This document shows, one piece after another, positions 30,922-42,015 of a stretch of DNA of 64,000 nucleotides. The stretch's first letter is position 1. The number at the start of each line of letters is the position of its first letter. A program made the position numbers and the translations under genes. Origin of the DNA: Neonectria sp. B-13. Its lineage: Eukaryota; Ascomycota; Sordariomycetes; Hypocreales; Nectriaceae. The stretch spans positions 310,001 to 374,000 of the forward strand of contig NOKP01000031.1 of assembly GCA_002682825.1 (NCBI GenBank), in the 5' to 3' direction. A model generated the notes under the pieces. The model was not told where the DNA came from, ran no database searches, and saw nothing but the letters and a program-made list of their open reading frames with translations.

Positions 30922-32593
30922 ATGGCCAACATTTTTGACCTGCCGCCGGAGATCATCGACGGGATTCTGCTCCAACTGCCGGGCCAGGCAATTCAGTTCT
31001 TGCGGGAAACCTGCCGGCATCTCAACCAGGCTGCATCTCCGTTTCTCTTCCCCATCCTGTACTTATCGTGCCATCCGCTCGACTTGGACGTCTTCAAACT
31101 CGTCGCGGCAAATGACCTGCTGCTGAGCGGTGTGCGCGAGCTCGTTATCGATGACACAACGCTGCCGCCGTCTCTGACGGACTGGAAGGTCTTCCAAGCC
31201 GCTGCATCGCATACTGAAGGCCGCTGGCCTAAGAGGCGAACACCGTACTTCCCCGGAGACCCGGCCTTTGACGTTCCGGGTCGCGAGTGGGCCCCGAAGC
31301 CGGACAAGGCGCTGTACGAGCTGTTCCTGTCCGTGTTCAAGCGCCATCACCACAATCGAAGAACACTCGCCGACGTCAATGCGCTCATGGGTGCACTACC
31401 CCGTATGCAAGCAATCCGCAGTCTGGTTCTCTCAAACCGCACTGCTGACGACGCACCGGCCTCTGGAGCACAGAGCCAGGACTCATCTAGTCCGACTGTT
31501 CGCATGTGGCGACGCTTCGGCGAACAACGCAAGGAGCGCCCGCCGTTCCCTCCGTGGTGCGATTGGTCGTCGGCTTGGGGAAGTCCTAGGCCTCGCACGT
31601 ATGAGGGTATGCTGGATTGGGATTGGCTGGATGATGAGCTGGAACGGCACATCCAGGACTCTGGCCTACCCTATGTGGGTGACGATGGGAGCAACATACA
31701 GGTATGTAAGAGCGGTGGAATCCAGACTCCGGCACTTACAATCGGATAGAGATAGAGCTAACTCTGGATCGAATGATGAGTAGCAGGGCTCGGTAGTCGA
31801 GATTGATGGCTTTGACAACATTCGGCGTGGAGCCAACCTGCAGCATCCCGAGGTTTGCTCGACCGCCCGCGAGGGTAGAGGTCTCCTCGTTGCTCTGAAA
31901 ACCCTCGAAGATCCTGGAGTCCAGTCTCGACTCAGAGAATTCCGAGTGGATGCTTCCTACGACATAATACACAGCATGTGTCAGCCAGGACTGCCCATCA
32001 GACTATTCGACAGAAACTCACCCTTCCCAGACCGACTCGCCACACAGCTAGGACTCACCCCCAACCTTACAAGGTTACATCTTACAGTGAACGAAGAGTG
32101 CATGCCCTGGGAGCGGGGCGACGCGGTTGAGCAAGGCTGTCTTGGCCGCGTTCTTGCTACCATGCCGCAACTTGAGGAACTTGTCTTTGAGGCACACGGA
32201 ATGGCCACACTGGCCGCCATTCCTGATGATTTCACTTTCAAGCGTCTAAAACAAGTTGAGTTTTGTTGCGGTCACATTGATCCGGAGAAGCTGGTTGATT
32301 TTCTCCGTCGGCATGCCGCGACTCTCGAAAGCATGCGAATCGAATATTGCAGCATCGACCCGGGGAGGGAGACATACGAGTGGAATGACGTGGTGCAAAG
32401 TATCTCTACGCTCCAGGACCAAGGAATCACGAAACTCCGAGAAATAGTCTTGTTTTCCGTGTTTGGCTTCAAGCCTTTTGTTGGATGTGGGAAGAACGGG
32501 TCTATCCGGATCGGTCGGAGGGAGAATCAGGTCTACTCTTGGACATACGGCTTTGATGAGACCCTGGTTCAAGCAAAGCGAAAGGTTGGATGA
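30922..32593 (+). CDS. F-box protein with a degenerate leucine-rich region
   Basis: 528 aa, two exons: 30922-31701 and 31787-32593 (donor GTATGT, acceptor TAGCAG). I chose the ATG at 30922 (MANIFDLPPEIIDGIL) because it opens directly into the F-box. An in-frame ATG at 30772 would add 50 residues of unrelated sequence. The F-box spans about residues 4-46: LPPEIIDGILLQLPG, FLRETCRHLNQAASPFLF. F-box proteins bind Skp1 and present substrates to the SCF ubiquitin ligase. The rest has scattered leucine-rich strands (NLTRLHLTVNEE, QLEELVFEAHG, RLKQVEFCCGHID, ATLESMRIEYCS), consistent with an LRR-like substrate-binding half. The target is unknown. Large lineage-specific F-box families are usual in filamentous fungi. 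Confidence 0.9.
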
Positions 32594-33319
32594 GCGGGGG
32601 CTGGATTCGGGTGGCTATAATGTAATATTAAATGTCGATTTAGAAGCACCTAACCGGGCCATAATTAGTGAAACGCCTTGATGGTGTTGCTTGTCTCAGC
32701 AGCTGGGTTGCATGCAACTATTCAGGTTCGCCTGAGAGTAACGGTCATGATACGTGCTCAGTTCTTTCTAGAAGCCTCTTTGAATCTCAGTATAGACAAG
32801 GTCTTTTGGACTTTGATAGTGAACCCATTGACAAGTTGGGATGAACACCATTTGCGCGATGTCGAGCGTGAACATTCTCAACCAACTGCCGTAGCGATTG
32901 TCACAAAACGAACTGTTCGGTGTCCACATGTTCTGATACCATTGCTTTGTTCTATAAACTGTGCAATGTTTTCTTTTGCTGCACATTAAGGCTGTTTCTT
33001 TCATACACAGGACAGAAGTTAAGGCTACCTTGGTTCTAGCGACTGTTCAGTGACACGATGTGTCAAAACAAAGAACACGCTCCTAAGGAATTTGATATTC
33101 ACTGAACTCGCATCAAAGCCCATTTATATAAGTATCCAGACCGACTACCTATCAACTCTCTCACCAAACCACCAAGTACACCAAACACACCACAACCTAG
33201 ACAACCATCACAACCAGCATCACTCCTCACAACTATATCGTTACGCAGCACACACAGATTCAACCCAAAAACCACATCCAACTATCCACTGTTAGTCCTG
33301 TTGAGCACCAAGCTTCACA
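32594..33319. other. Promoter region of the LPMO gene
   Basis: No gene. A TATA box at 33124-33132 is followed by a C/A-rich leader (CACCAAGTACACCAAACAC and similar) up to the start at 33320, typical of a strongly expressed fungal secreted-enzyme gene. Confidence 0.5.
33124..33132 (+). promoter_or_regulatory. TATA box of the LPMO gene
   Basis: TTATATAAG about 190 bp before the start codon, followed by a C/A-rich untranslated leader. Confidence 0.6.
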
Positions 33320-34483
33320 ATGTTCAGCACACGATCTTCAGTTCTCACCCTCGCTCTCGCCGTCGGGCAGCTTTCCGCTCACGTCGTCATGATTGAGCCC
33401 CACCCCTACAACCTCGACAGCGAGCCCCTGCTGCAGACCTGGCCTCTGGACGAGCAGCTCCCTTTCCCCTGTCAGGGAAGATTCGGCCACGCCGAGGAGG
33501 TCACCACCGTGACCGCCGGATCCTCGCAGACGGTCAAGTTCTGGGGCAGCGCGGTGCACGGCGGAGGATCGTGCCAGTTCGGAGTTGCCTACGGAGACGC
33601 TCCCCCCGATGATCCCGCAGAGTGGCACACCATCTACAGCATCATCGGCGGGTGTCCCGCTGAGGCCGCCGGAAACATCCCCACCGAGGAGAAGGACCCT
33701 CATGGCCGTGAGAACGGGCCTCAGTGCGGAAACGACTCGGACAAGGAGTGCACGCGCCAGTTCACCATCCCGATCCCCAAGGACATGAAGAATGGCCCGG
33801 CTGTCTTCGCTTGGACCTGGTTCAACAAGATCGGCAACCGTGAGATGTACATGAACTGTGCCCCCATCGAAGTCGTCGGCGGCTCGGATGATTCCTCTTT
33901 TGTCGACGGTCTACCTCCTATGTTCCGCGCCAACATCCCCGGTGAGTGCACCACGGGCACCAGCGGGAGCGTCATTGGTTTCCCCGATCCTGGTGAGTAT
34001 GGAAAGATTTACCAAGAGATTACCCCTGGCGGTAACGGCGACTGTGAAGTTGGAGTCGAACCCGTCTTCAAAGAGCCCGCCGGTGGTGATGCTTCGAAGC
34101 CAGCTCCCTCCTCCACGGGAGATGCATCTGGTGAGACGCCCTCCGCTAAGCCTTCATACGCTGAGCCCTCGTCCTCGAACGCCGCAGCCTCTTCAACATT
34201 GGTTAGCTTCATTACCGAGAGCCCTGCAGCCACAACCGCTGTGCAGGAGTCTCCTAGCAGTGATGAGTGCCCAGTCAGGGAGACTACCCCTGCTGCGCCG
34301 TCTGGAACTCCCAAATCCGAGGGCCCTGCGGGTTCAACACCCTGCCCTACTGACGGTGGGCTTATCTGCATCACGCCCAAGACTTTCGGGATCTGCAACA
34401 GCGGGTTTGCTGTTCCTCAGGATGTTCCTGCTGGCACCGTGTGTGCAAACGGCATGATTGCCCATGATGGTTCCATGATCTAA
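33320..34483 (+). CDS. AA11-family lytic polysaccharide monooxygenase (chitin-type)
   Basis: 387 aa, intronless, secreted. The signal peptide (1-20) is cut before His21, so the mature enzyme begins with the copper-ligating His. The second brace His is H80 in SAVHGGGSCQFGV (mature position 60, as in AA11), and the axial Tyr is Y177 in GNREMYMNCAP. The text WTWFNKIGNREMYMNCAPI is diagnostic of AA11. Compared with the archetype there is a 15-residue insertion (EEKDPHGRENGPQCG region) before QFTIPIP. The catalytic domain is followed by a Ser/Pro/Ala-rich linker (about 255-340) and a small C-terminal Cys module (LICITPKTFGICNSGFA...CANG) of X278 type, common on AA11 enzymes. AA11 oxidatively cleaves chitin, so roles in own-wall remodelling or in attack on fungi/insects are plausible. 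Confidence 0.95.
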   Translation: MFSTRSSVLTLALAVGQLSAHVVMIEPHPYNLDSEPLLQTWPLDEQLPFPCQGRFGHAEEVTTVTAGSSQTVKFWGSAVHGGGSCQFGVAYGDAPPDDPAEWHTIYSIIGGCPAEAAGNIPTEEKDPHGRENGPQCGNDSDKECTRQFTIPIPKDMKNGPAVFAWTWFNKIGNREMYMNCAPIEVVGGSDDSSFVDGLPPMFRANIPGECTTGTSGSVIGFPDPGEYGKIYQEITPGGNGDCEVGVEPVFKEPAGGDASKPAPSSTGDASGETPSAKPSYAEPSSSNAAASSTLVSFITESPAATTAVQESPSSDECPVRETTPAAPSGTPKSEGPAGSTPCPTDGGLICITPKTFGICNSGFAVPQDVPAGTVCANGMIAHDGSMI

Positions 34484-34833
34484 GCTGTTACTAACTCGCT
34501 TTCCTGTTTCTGATGCGATGCTTTGGATAATTAGATGACTTTTCTTGGTTTGACTGGTTTGGGTTTGGTCTCATTGTTCATGTAGTTATCATTGCTTAAA
34601 ATACAAGTTTGCTCATTGAATTATCAGCGTTCTACATAAGTTTCCGTAACTCCAATAGAGTGACTGTCTAGACCTAGTATTCCCTTTCGCCTGCCGAATT
34701 GACCAAACTTTATCCCTGACCATAAAACCGTACTCCGCCATAGAATGCATGGTCCAATTGCCGTCAACAACTTCTGAAGCGAGAGAGGGCCATACATGAA
34801 GTAACAAAAGTGGCCAAAGAAGCTTGTTCTGAA
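34484..34833. other. Convergent spacer
   Basis: 350 bp of AT-rich 3' sequence between two convergent genes. Nothing recognised. Confidence 0.4.
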
Positions 34834-35439
34834 CTATGCAGCCCCCACCACTGCCTGTGAAGCTTCCGATGCGGCCTCTTCGGCGATTTTCGACAATTCT
34901 TTAACACTTATGGCGGAGAGAATCACAAGGTCCGTGAAGAAGTCATCGCACGGTACCATGATCTCCAGCTTCTTCTCCCCAAATGAAAGAAGGCCTGCCG
35001 AGCCCAACTTCGCAAGTTTCCGCCCTGAGCCGTCATACAGCTCGAAGGAGCTTCCCGTCAGCTGGTTCGGCTTCCATTTGAATTTGCCCATAGCAGGTAC
35101 ATCCAAGCTGTACTTGCCCGAGAAGAAGGACGCTTTCATGGGTATCGGCTGGCCGCGGACAAACAGCTCGGTGGTTGATGAGAAGAAGTGGAATTTCGCA
35201 AAGCCGACGGTAGTTTGTGGACTCATCAGGCCGCGAGATACCACGACGTTGGGCTTTGAGTTGCGGTCGACCTTGATGCAATAGATGGGAGGTGCATCCT
35301 TTGGGTACCCAGCAGGGTGTACAACAAGCAGGCTGGAGTCTTTTGATGATGGGCGAATGTGAAAGACTTGAGACCCAGGGTTGGAGGACTTCTGTTTCAG
35401 AGAGGAACTTGAAAGAAAATTGCTGATGGAGCCTCTCAT
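34834..35439 (-). CDS. Conserved fungal protein, LURP-one/tubby-like fold suspected
   Basis: 201 aa, intronless. The start at 35439 (MRGSISNFLSSS) is preferred; an in-frame codon at 35478 adds 13 residues. No signal peptide or membrane helix. The protein has a strand-rich middle: SQVFHIRPSSKDSSLLVV, PPIYCIKVDRNSKPNVVVSR, TTVGFAKFHFFSSTTELFV, GKFKWKPNQLTGSSFELYDG, SGRKLAKLGSAG. It ends in an amphipathic alanine-rich helix (AEEAASEASQAVVGAA). The alternation of strands ending in 'W...SSFELYD..GRKLAK' resembles the beta-barrel of tubby C-terminal-like/LURP-one proteins seen in many ascomycetes. I recognise the pattern but not the function, so a fold prediction would be decisive. Confidence 0.75.
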   Translation of the reverse strand: MRGSISNFLSSSSLKQKSSNPGSQVFHIRPSSKDSSLLVVHPAGYPKDAPPIYCIKVDRNSKPNVVVSRGLMSPQTTVGFAKFHFFSSTTELFVRGQPIPMKASFFSGKYSLDVPAMGKFKWKPNQLTGSSFELYDGSGRKLAKLGSAGLLSFGEKKLEIMVPCDDFFTDLVILSAISVKELSKIAEEAASEASQAVVGAA

Positions 35440-36200
35440 GATGCTGGTTGAGTGGGTTGTTATTTTAGGATGATACAAGAGGGTAGAAAAAGGATATGAT
35501 GGTTAGCAGTCAAAATTGAATGTCCTCTTCTTCTGCAGCATTTATAGCTGAGAAAATGCAGAGTTGTGTCAAGAAATTAAGTGAGGCTGGACGGCGGACT
35601 GCGGGTACAATGACTTGCAGCCATTTTGCCCCATTAGGCAATATTGTCGCGATGAGTGGCTTCGCGAGCACAGCCCCTGCTTGGCGACAAAGCGTCACAT
35701 GTCGGACATGAGCGATATCAAATATCTACGTTATTGGAGATGACTGGACAGGTGAGTACAGGACATCAGCCTTGGCTGAGTCCTCGGAATGCAGAGTAAG
35801 ATGCGCAAATAAGCAGAAGAAAGCAAATCAGCATGCGCAGAAGGTCCTCGATATATGTTCCGTGAGATCGCTCGCCGTCTGTCGCACTCTGCAGATCACC
35901 AGCTAGGCCAGATCAGGTCCGATGTGCCGCTGTTATGCTGTGCGCGGTGGATCAGCGCGGCCCCTGCAAGGCTGAGTTTGCCAATCAGTAAGATTGCTTG
36001 GCTCGGATTTACGTCTGCCAAGCGTCAGCACGAAGTCTAGTGCGACGATCCCAGTCGTCGAAACCTCGCGACGGCTTTAAACTGCGGGGGCGACGCTCCA
36101 AATTGCCGTTTATCGACGCCAGCCCAACTCTTCGTCATTTGCCGGCAACTTCCCCAGAACCGTTGTCTTAACTCGTTTTGGTAATATCCAGCGCTTCACG
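35440..36200. promoter_or_regulatory. Divergent promoter region
   Basis: 760 bp between the divergent starts at 35439 and 36201. No gene is supported. A few GATA and CCAAT-like words occur, but I see no clustered motif. Confidence 0.35.
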
Positions 36201-37818
36201 ATGCCGGGAGTTCCGTCTGGCAAAGGCTGTGACGCCTGTCGTAAACAGAAGAAGAAGGTTAGACATCTGTCCCTCGCCCAGTCGAGACATCACGTCGACG
36301 CCCGATCTAACGCCACTGAAGTGCGATCAAGCGAAGCCGTCCTGCTCCAGATGTACACGTCTTAGCATCCCCTGTGTAGGAGGCGGCAAGCAGCGATACA
36401 AGTTCAAAGTGCTGGTGTTGGAGTCGCAGACGACCAAGACGGTCAAGACCCATGCAGCCCAGCGTGCCTGCGTCCAGGCCAATCCGCTCTCGGTTGTCCC
36501 AAGAAGTCGAACCACCGTGATAGCCGGGGACTTCATCACCAGGTTAGAGGTGACGGATGCCCGGTATGATCTGACTTGCTACGGACACTTCTTGCAGGGC
36601 GTCCCACAGCGCCTCGGCACCAACAAGGCGCTGGACGCGGCCGTCGACGCCTTCGCTACCGCAGGTTCAACGTTCCATTCAGATCAGAATTCGGTACTTG
36701 CGATTTCCAAGTACGGCAAGGCTCTCAAGGCTCTGAGAGCCTGCTTGGATGATCCGGTCCAGGGCAAAACTGTGGATACTATGTGCGCAATCTACCTGGT
36801 CATGGTCGTTCAGGTAACCAAGCAAGTGGCCACTTCATCGCATCAATACTGACCTTGTCTTAGGGCTGGATAGGTACAAACGAAGATCAAGAAAGTAGCC
36901 ACGCTGAAGGGCTGGCGTGTTTGCTGCAGGCGACCGCTGGTCATAATTGGCGGGGCGCATTCGAAGCGGAAATCATCATCACCATGTGTGTCCCTGTGGT
37001 ACGGAACTCTCCCCAACATAAGCGAAACGTGACTGACATGCTCTTCAACGCAGATCATAGAGAGCATGGTGAACCCAAGAATAAAGCTGCATCCATGGCT
37101 ATGGGAGGTGCTCGACAAGTACAGGCCGCCACAGACTCTCGGCCCTGAACGCCCAGACCACGAGAAGAGGCTGAGGGAAGACCAGGGGGGTCTCCCCAGC
37201 CTCAGCATGCAGAACCTTGCACGGATTCCCGACTTCCTGTCAGAGCCCGAGAAACACCACCTCGACATTCTATCCTTGTACCACATGCTGCGGTTCGACT
37301 GCCGGAAGCTGCACCGAAAAACGAATACTTTCGCCCCAAGCGACCTGACATCTCCAGAGGGCATTGGCCTCGCACGGTTACATCGCGGTGTTCAGGTGGC
37401 TTACACAATGGCAATCTCACTGGCCTTGATCCTCAACACGATTCTCCAAGGGTTCGACCCTCTGGACACTGCCTTGCCCGAAGAATCGGCTGCGTGCATC
37501 GAAGAAATCATTCGTCTAGGAGAGGCGTCGTTGAACTTCAGACCATTAGGGGCAAGTCATGTCCCCATAGGTCTCTCGCTTGGGTGGGCAATAACAAGCA
37601 AACCGGATGTGCTAGCGCGCTTGTCGAAGCTGCTACTCGAGTATCAGCTCGACTTCAAGACGACAAACTGGATGAAGATGGCGTATTGGTGGAAGGTCAA
37701 GTTCAGGGACGCGCGTATTCAAATACTGGCCCACGAGGGTCAGTCGCCACCAGAGTACGACTGGCTTGCTCATGAGATGGAAGAGAAGGCCAATGGGAAT
37801 GATTGCGCGGTTCAGTGA
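36201..37818 (+). CDS. Zn2Cys6 transcription factor (sulfur/flavin cluster)
   Basis: 482 aa, four exons: 36201-36257, 36322-36813, 36864-36998, 37054-37818. The first intron splits the zinc cluster. The join gives CDACRKQKKKCDQAKPSCSR and a further CTRLSIPC, with cysteines at 10, 13, 20, 27, 30 and 37 in the classic spacing. The donor at 36999 (GTACGG) is the least certain junction. It was chosen because it is the only one keeping the frame (ITMCVPV-IIESMVNPRIKL). The middle region resembles the fungal-specific transcription-factor domain family with an ALDAAVDAF...YGKALKALRACL block. The stop lies 123 bp from the convergent flavin monooxygenase gene, and this TF-enzyme adjacency suggests it regulates the two monooxygenases (inference). 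No coiled-coil dimerisation helix is obvious after the cluster. Confidence 0.9.
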
Positions 37819-37941
37819 GGGTACATCAACTCCAATCAGCCAAGAGTTTGAGTCCACGAAAGTGTTCCATGTGTGTCATTTAGGCGTCGCTACTCAAATA
37901 ACGTAAAATATATGCCATGCCTCTCCAAAACGCTTCGACTC

Positions 37942-39386
37942 CTAAGTGTACCAAGTCGGCTCCGGCGCTTCACCCAGAACGTAGTAGCGACCCTGCTCAC
38001 GATTCTTATAGGCCACCGGGTCATGCAGAGTATGGGTCCTGACGTCTCTCCAGAACCGATCCAAGCCGACCTTGCTAGCCGTAGATCGAGACCCCGTTAC
38101 CTCAAAGACACCGGCTGTCACTCGCAGGCTGATGTCAGTGGCCACGACCTTGGTGCTTGCAACCCACTCGGCGAACTCGCCACGTTCCTTTGCAGTAAAG
38201 TCTCCGCGGTTGTTGGAGTACTTTTCGTACAGAGATGCGGCTTCCGCGTTGGTCTTGTCGGCCAAGGCTGTGGCTGCTCGGAGGTGGGCGAAGAAGTTTC
38301 CATACGTGGACAAGACGTAGAACTCGTCTGTGGCCGACTCCTTGTTCTGTTCACTGATTAGGGGGGGGGCTTCAAGATAATGGATATTCGGTTCGTACAT
38401 CACCGCCAAATGGCCAGGCCCTCGTGCTCTTGCGGGTGTAATCCGAGGCGAACTCGAGAGCACCCCAGGCAATGCCAATGTACAAGTTGCTAAACGCTAG
38501 TTGAATTCTGGAGGATTGTTAGCTAATTTTGTTCTCTTGGACAAACTCGTATGACGACTTACGTCGGGAGGAAGACACTTCCAAATGGGACCCCCAAGAT
38601 GGCGGGATCAGGTTTCTTGGTCTTGGGGTCCCAACCCAGGGCATCAGCCCAAGGAACAGAGACATTCTCGATCTTGACGCCTCCAGACTCGGTCAGGCGC
38701 AGTCCGACGTTGTCCCAGTTGTGCTTGAACTGAATGCCAGCCTGCTGCGTGGGGGCGACGGCGAAGATGTGCTCCCCGGTCTCTGTGTATACACCCTCGA
38801 GGACTGTGAGATCCGAAATGACACCGCCTGTGCTGAAGTTCTTGAAGCCATCGAAGATGATGTTTTCACCGTCTGCTTTGATGTTGAGGTCGTTATCGCG
38901 GGGGTTGACCGCTCCTCCAACAAAGTAGTTGTTGGAAATGATGGTCTTCTGGACGCGATCGGCTTGTTCCGCAGAACCAACAACATTCGCAATGGTGGAC
39001 CAGATAAGATGGTAAGCGAGCAGCATTCCGATGGATCTTGATACACTGTCAGCGTCGAGAGTCGAGACAACGTGGACTTGGAAGAATTACCCATCCGCCT
39101 TGGCGACCTCTCGGACTATCCTGAAACCAACCGTCCAAGGCTCCGCACCACCGCCGTACTTGGCCGGCCCAAGGATCTTCAGGAGGCCTGAATGCTTAAG
39201 CAGGGCAACCTCAGCCTTGGGGGATTTGTTCTCTCTGTCGCGAAGAGCCGCATCCTTTGCAAGCACCTCGGCGACCTCTTGGGCTCGCTGGATCCACTCT
39301 TTTTCGCCCTTAGGCAAGCTAGACCACTTTGCCTCGTACTCCTGATAGACCGCAGGGTCGGTGCTTGGGTGGTTATCTGTGGCCAT
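37942..39386 (-). CDS. DszC/SfnB-like flavin-dependent monooxygenase (acyl-CoA dehydrogenase fold)
   Basis: 427 aa, four exons on the minus strand: 39091-39386, 38563-39036, 38399-38507, 37942-38346. All junctions close in frame (ADG-SIGMLLAYH, VFLPT-IQLAFSNLY, WPFGGD-NKESATDEFYVL). The last intron (38347-38398) contains a run of nine G on the plus strand and could be mistaken for a frameshift. The protein has the acyl-CoA dehydrogenase fold as used by reduced-flavin monooxygenases: GLLKILGPAKYGGG, NNYFVGGAVNPRD, FDGFKNFSTGG, then the helical C-domain with TRAWPFGGD and SATDEFYVLSTYGNFFAHL. DszC/TdsC oxidises dibenzothiophene, and SfnB acts in dimethylsulfone use. The reduced flavin is supplied by a separate reductase, none of which lies adjacent. 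It is divergent from the luciferase-like monooxygenase gene at 40483. Substrate unknown. Confidence 0.92.
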
Positions 39387-40482
39387 GGTGGGCAAGGTTG
39401 CAGCTTTCGTCTGGAAATACTGGCAAGTTTATCCGTCGTCTGGGTCTTCAACTGTCTGCTTGAGTTGGATGTTTGATAAGTCCTCTACTCAAGCCACCCA
39501 GAGGTCAGTCCTATGGAAACACCAGCAGCTTTATACCGTGAAGCGTGTTCAATCACACATGCGGTCTACAATTCTCAGCTCATTGCGTTTGTCCAGGTTG
39601 ATAGCTCGTTATTGGACAATGCGAGCCAAGACCCGTCTACGAGGAGGTCTGTGAATGTGCATTGGCTCGGTGTTAGGGATGCAATCACGTTGCGTGCTCG
39701 TCCATGGCGAGCTTGCTCTAACGGCGTCAGTGCTACACGGCGAGACCCGAGGATACAGTCGGAATTGGCGCATTGCCAGCTCGATTGTCGACCGAGTATT
39801 ATCTGAGCGTGGCGACGTTGATTGGCTTCAAGTGGTCCTAGGTCGAGGTGACGCCTTTTGGAACCAGAATGATGAATCTGCCCGGCATTGGTCGGCACTT
39901 TAGAGAGCTTTCCCAAAGCAACTAGTTATCAAGCTAACGATCTTATCGCTGACGACATCCACGACGATCTTTTTGCTATGAGCATGTAGGTCTGCTTCAG
40001 GAAACACCGCTAGTATTGGAACCAGAAACACGAGACCAATTGGTTCCGTCCGTCTTCGACTAAGCTGCCTAGGCATCATCCAAACTAGATAGATTATTCG
40101 GCTTCTGTGCAGTCCTGCGTCGAAAACTTCCAGCTATACAAGACACCCACTGTAGCTTGCCCTCTCAAGGCGCCATCAGTTCGAAGCAAGCTAGAGAGCT
40201 CTCGAACGCGCGGGGAAAGGGTCCACCCCTGAGCACGCGATTTATGTGGCCGCACCTTGTAACCCTGGACATGCGGGAAAAGGTGTCGTCAAGTCACCAA
40301 GAATTGCGCAATAATTCCTCTCACACATAAACGAGGTAGTGTGATACTGGTCGTACCTTGATGGGTTTACTCAAATCCCGCGTTTTGCGTAAAGCTGGCT
40401 TAAGCCCCCTGCATTCCTCGGCACATGATGGCACGGTCATTCAAGACAAGCTCCCAACAACACCAACACGCACATCCACACC
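39387..40482. promoter_or_regulatory. 1.1-kb divergent promoter of two flavin monooxygenase genes
   Basis: No gene supported. It holds a CGG-N6-CCG inverted triplet at 39738-39749 (possible Zn2Cys6 site) and AAGGCGCCAT at 40167-40176, one mismatch from ATGRYRYCAT, the CYS3/MetR-type sulfur-regulator site. Both are single sites and could be chance. Confidence 0.35.
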
Positions 40483-42015
40483 ATGGCGTCCACAGCAGCG
40501 AGCGCTGAGAAGCCCAAGAAGCAGCTCATCATCAATGCCTTTGTAGAGTCTTGCAGTGGGCATCAGTCCCCCGGGCTCTGGCGACACCCCAAGGACCGGT
40601 CCTGGGAGTTCAACAACGTCCAGCATTGGGTCAAGCTTGCACAGCTTCTCGAGGCGGGGAAATTCCATGGCATTTTCATTGCAGATGTACTCGTGAGTGA
40701 TAATTCTCACACAATTGCGCCTCGTTTTAGTCAATGTTAACGCACCAAGGGCTCCTACGATGTCTACAAGGGACCTCGGAACCCGGATCCCGCAATCGTG
40801 TCGGGCGCGCAATGGCCCGTCAACGAACCGCTCTCCGTTGTTCCTGCAATGGCCGCTGCGACGAAAAACATCGGCTTTGGTGTGACGGTGGCGACGACGT
40901 ACGAGCAGCCGTACCACCTCGCGCGACGCCTCAGCACTGTCGATCATTTGACGGGCGGACGACTTGGCTGGAATATTGTGACTGGGTATCTGGACTCAGC
41001 TGCCAGAAACCTCGGCCACACTGAACAGCCCAGCCATGACGAGCGATACGCCATTGCCGAGGAGTATGTGGATGTTACGTACAAACTATGGTGGGCGATT
41101 CAATCTGTACTTGTCGTTGATCCAGACTAAAATCAGTACAGGCAGTCTTCTTGGCGCGATGATGCAGTCAAGCTCGACCGTGAGAAGGGCATCTACACCG
41201 ACCCGTCTCTGGTGCGATTAATCAACCACGAGGGAAAGTACTACACGGTTCCCGGGCCACACATCTGCCAGCCATCTCCCCAGCGCACGCCCGTCATCCT
41301 ACAAGCCGGCACCTCCAAAGCCGGCAAGAACTTTGCCGCCAAGCACGCCGAAGCCATTTTCGTCGCCGGACACAGTCCCTCAGTCGTCGCAAAGAACGTG
41401 GCCGAGATTCGCACCCTTGCCAAGGAGCAATTCAACCGAGACCCGAGCTCGATCAAGTTCTTGGCCTTGCTGTGCCCGATCATCGGCAAGACGCAAGAGG
41501 AGGCGCAGGCAAAGTACGAGGAGTTCGTTAGCTACGGCTCCGAGGACGGCGCTCTCGCCCTGTTCGGCGGATGGACAGGAATCGACCTCGCCACATACGG
41601 CGACGATGAAGAGCTCCGGCACGTCGAGTCCAATGCGATTCGCTCCGCTGTCGAGGCTTGGTCCAAGTCCCTGCCCGGAGTGCCGAAGTGGACCAAGCAC
41701 ACCGTTGCCAACCACATCAAGGTCGGTGGCCTGGGTGCTACGGTGGCTGGCACGCCAGACCGCATCGCAGACGAGATGGAGAGGTGGGTTGCGGAAGCCG
41801 ACGTGGACGGCTTCAACTTGGCCTACGCCCTGATGCCGGCATCCTTCGAGGAAGTAGTCGCAGACTTGCTGCCGGTGCTGAGGGCTCGAGGCCTCTTCTG
41901 GGATGACTATGCTGTGGACGGAGGCACCTACCGAGAAAACCTATATGCGAAGAAGGGAGTTGCTAGACCACCTGCTGACCACCCTGCGGCACAGTACCAC
42001 TGGAAAGCAGAATAA
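40483..42015 (+). CDS. FMN-dependent monooxygenase, NtaA/SnaA/DszA family (luciferase-like)
   Basis: 474 aa, three exons: 40483-40692, 40750-41090, 41142-42015. Donors are GTGAGT and GTGGGC. The joins give FIADVL-GSYDVYKGPRNPD and TYKLW-QSSWRDDAVKLD, both family text. The protein is a bacterial-luciferase-like (beta/alpha)8 barrel that uses FMNH2 and O2. Marks: HWVKLAQLLEAGKFHGIFIAD, ATTYEQPYHLARRLSTVDHL, TGGRLGWNIVTGY (residues about 138-150) and TPVILQAGTSKAGKNFAAKH. The length matches NtaA/SnaA/SoxA/DszA proteins (about 440-480). Known members cleave nitrilotriacetate/EDTA or dibenzothiophene sulfone, or oxidise alkyl sulfones. Together with the neighbouring DszC-like enzyme it suggests two sequential steps on one organosulfur or related substrate (inference). 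The flavin reductase must come from elsewhere. Confidence 0.94.

Noticed and set aside
39575..39916. 113-codon minus-strand frame in the divergent monooxygenase promoter
   Set aside because: No family text; lies in the promoter of the two flavoenzymes.
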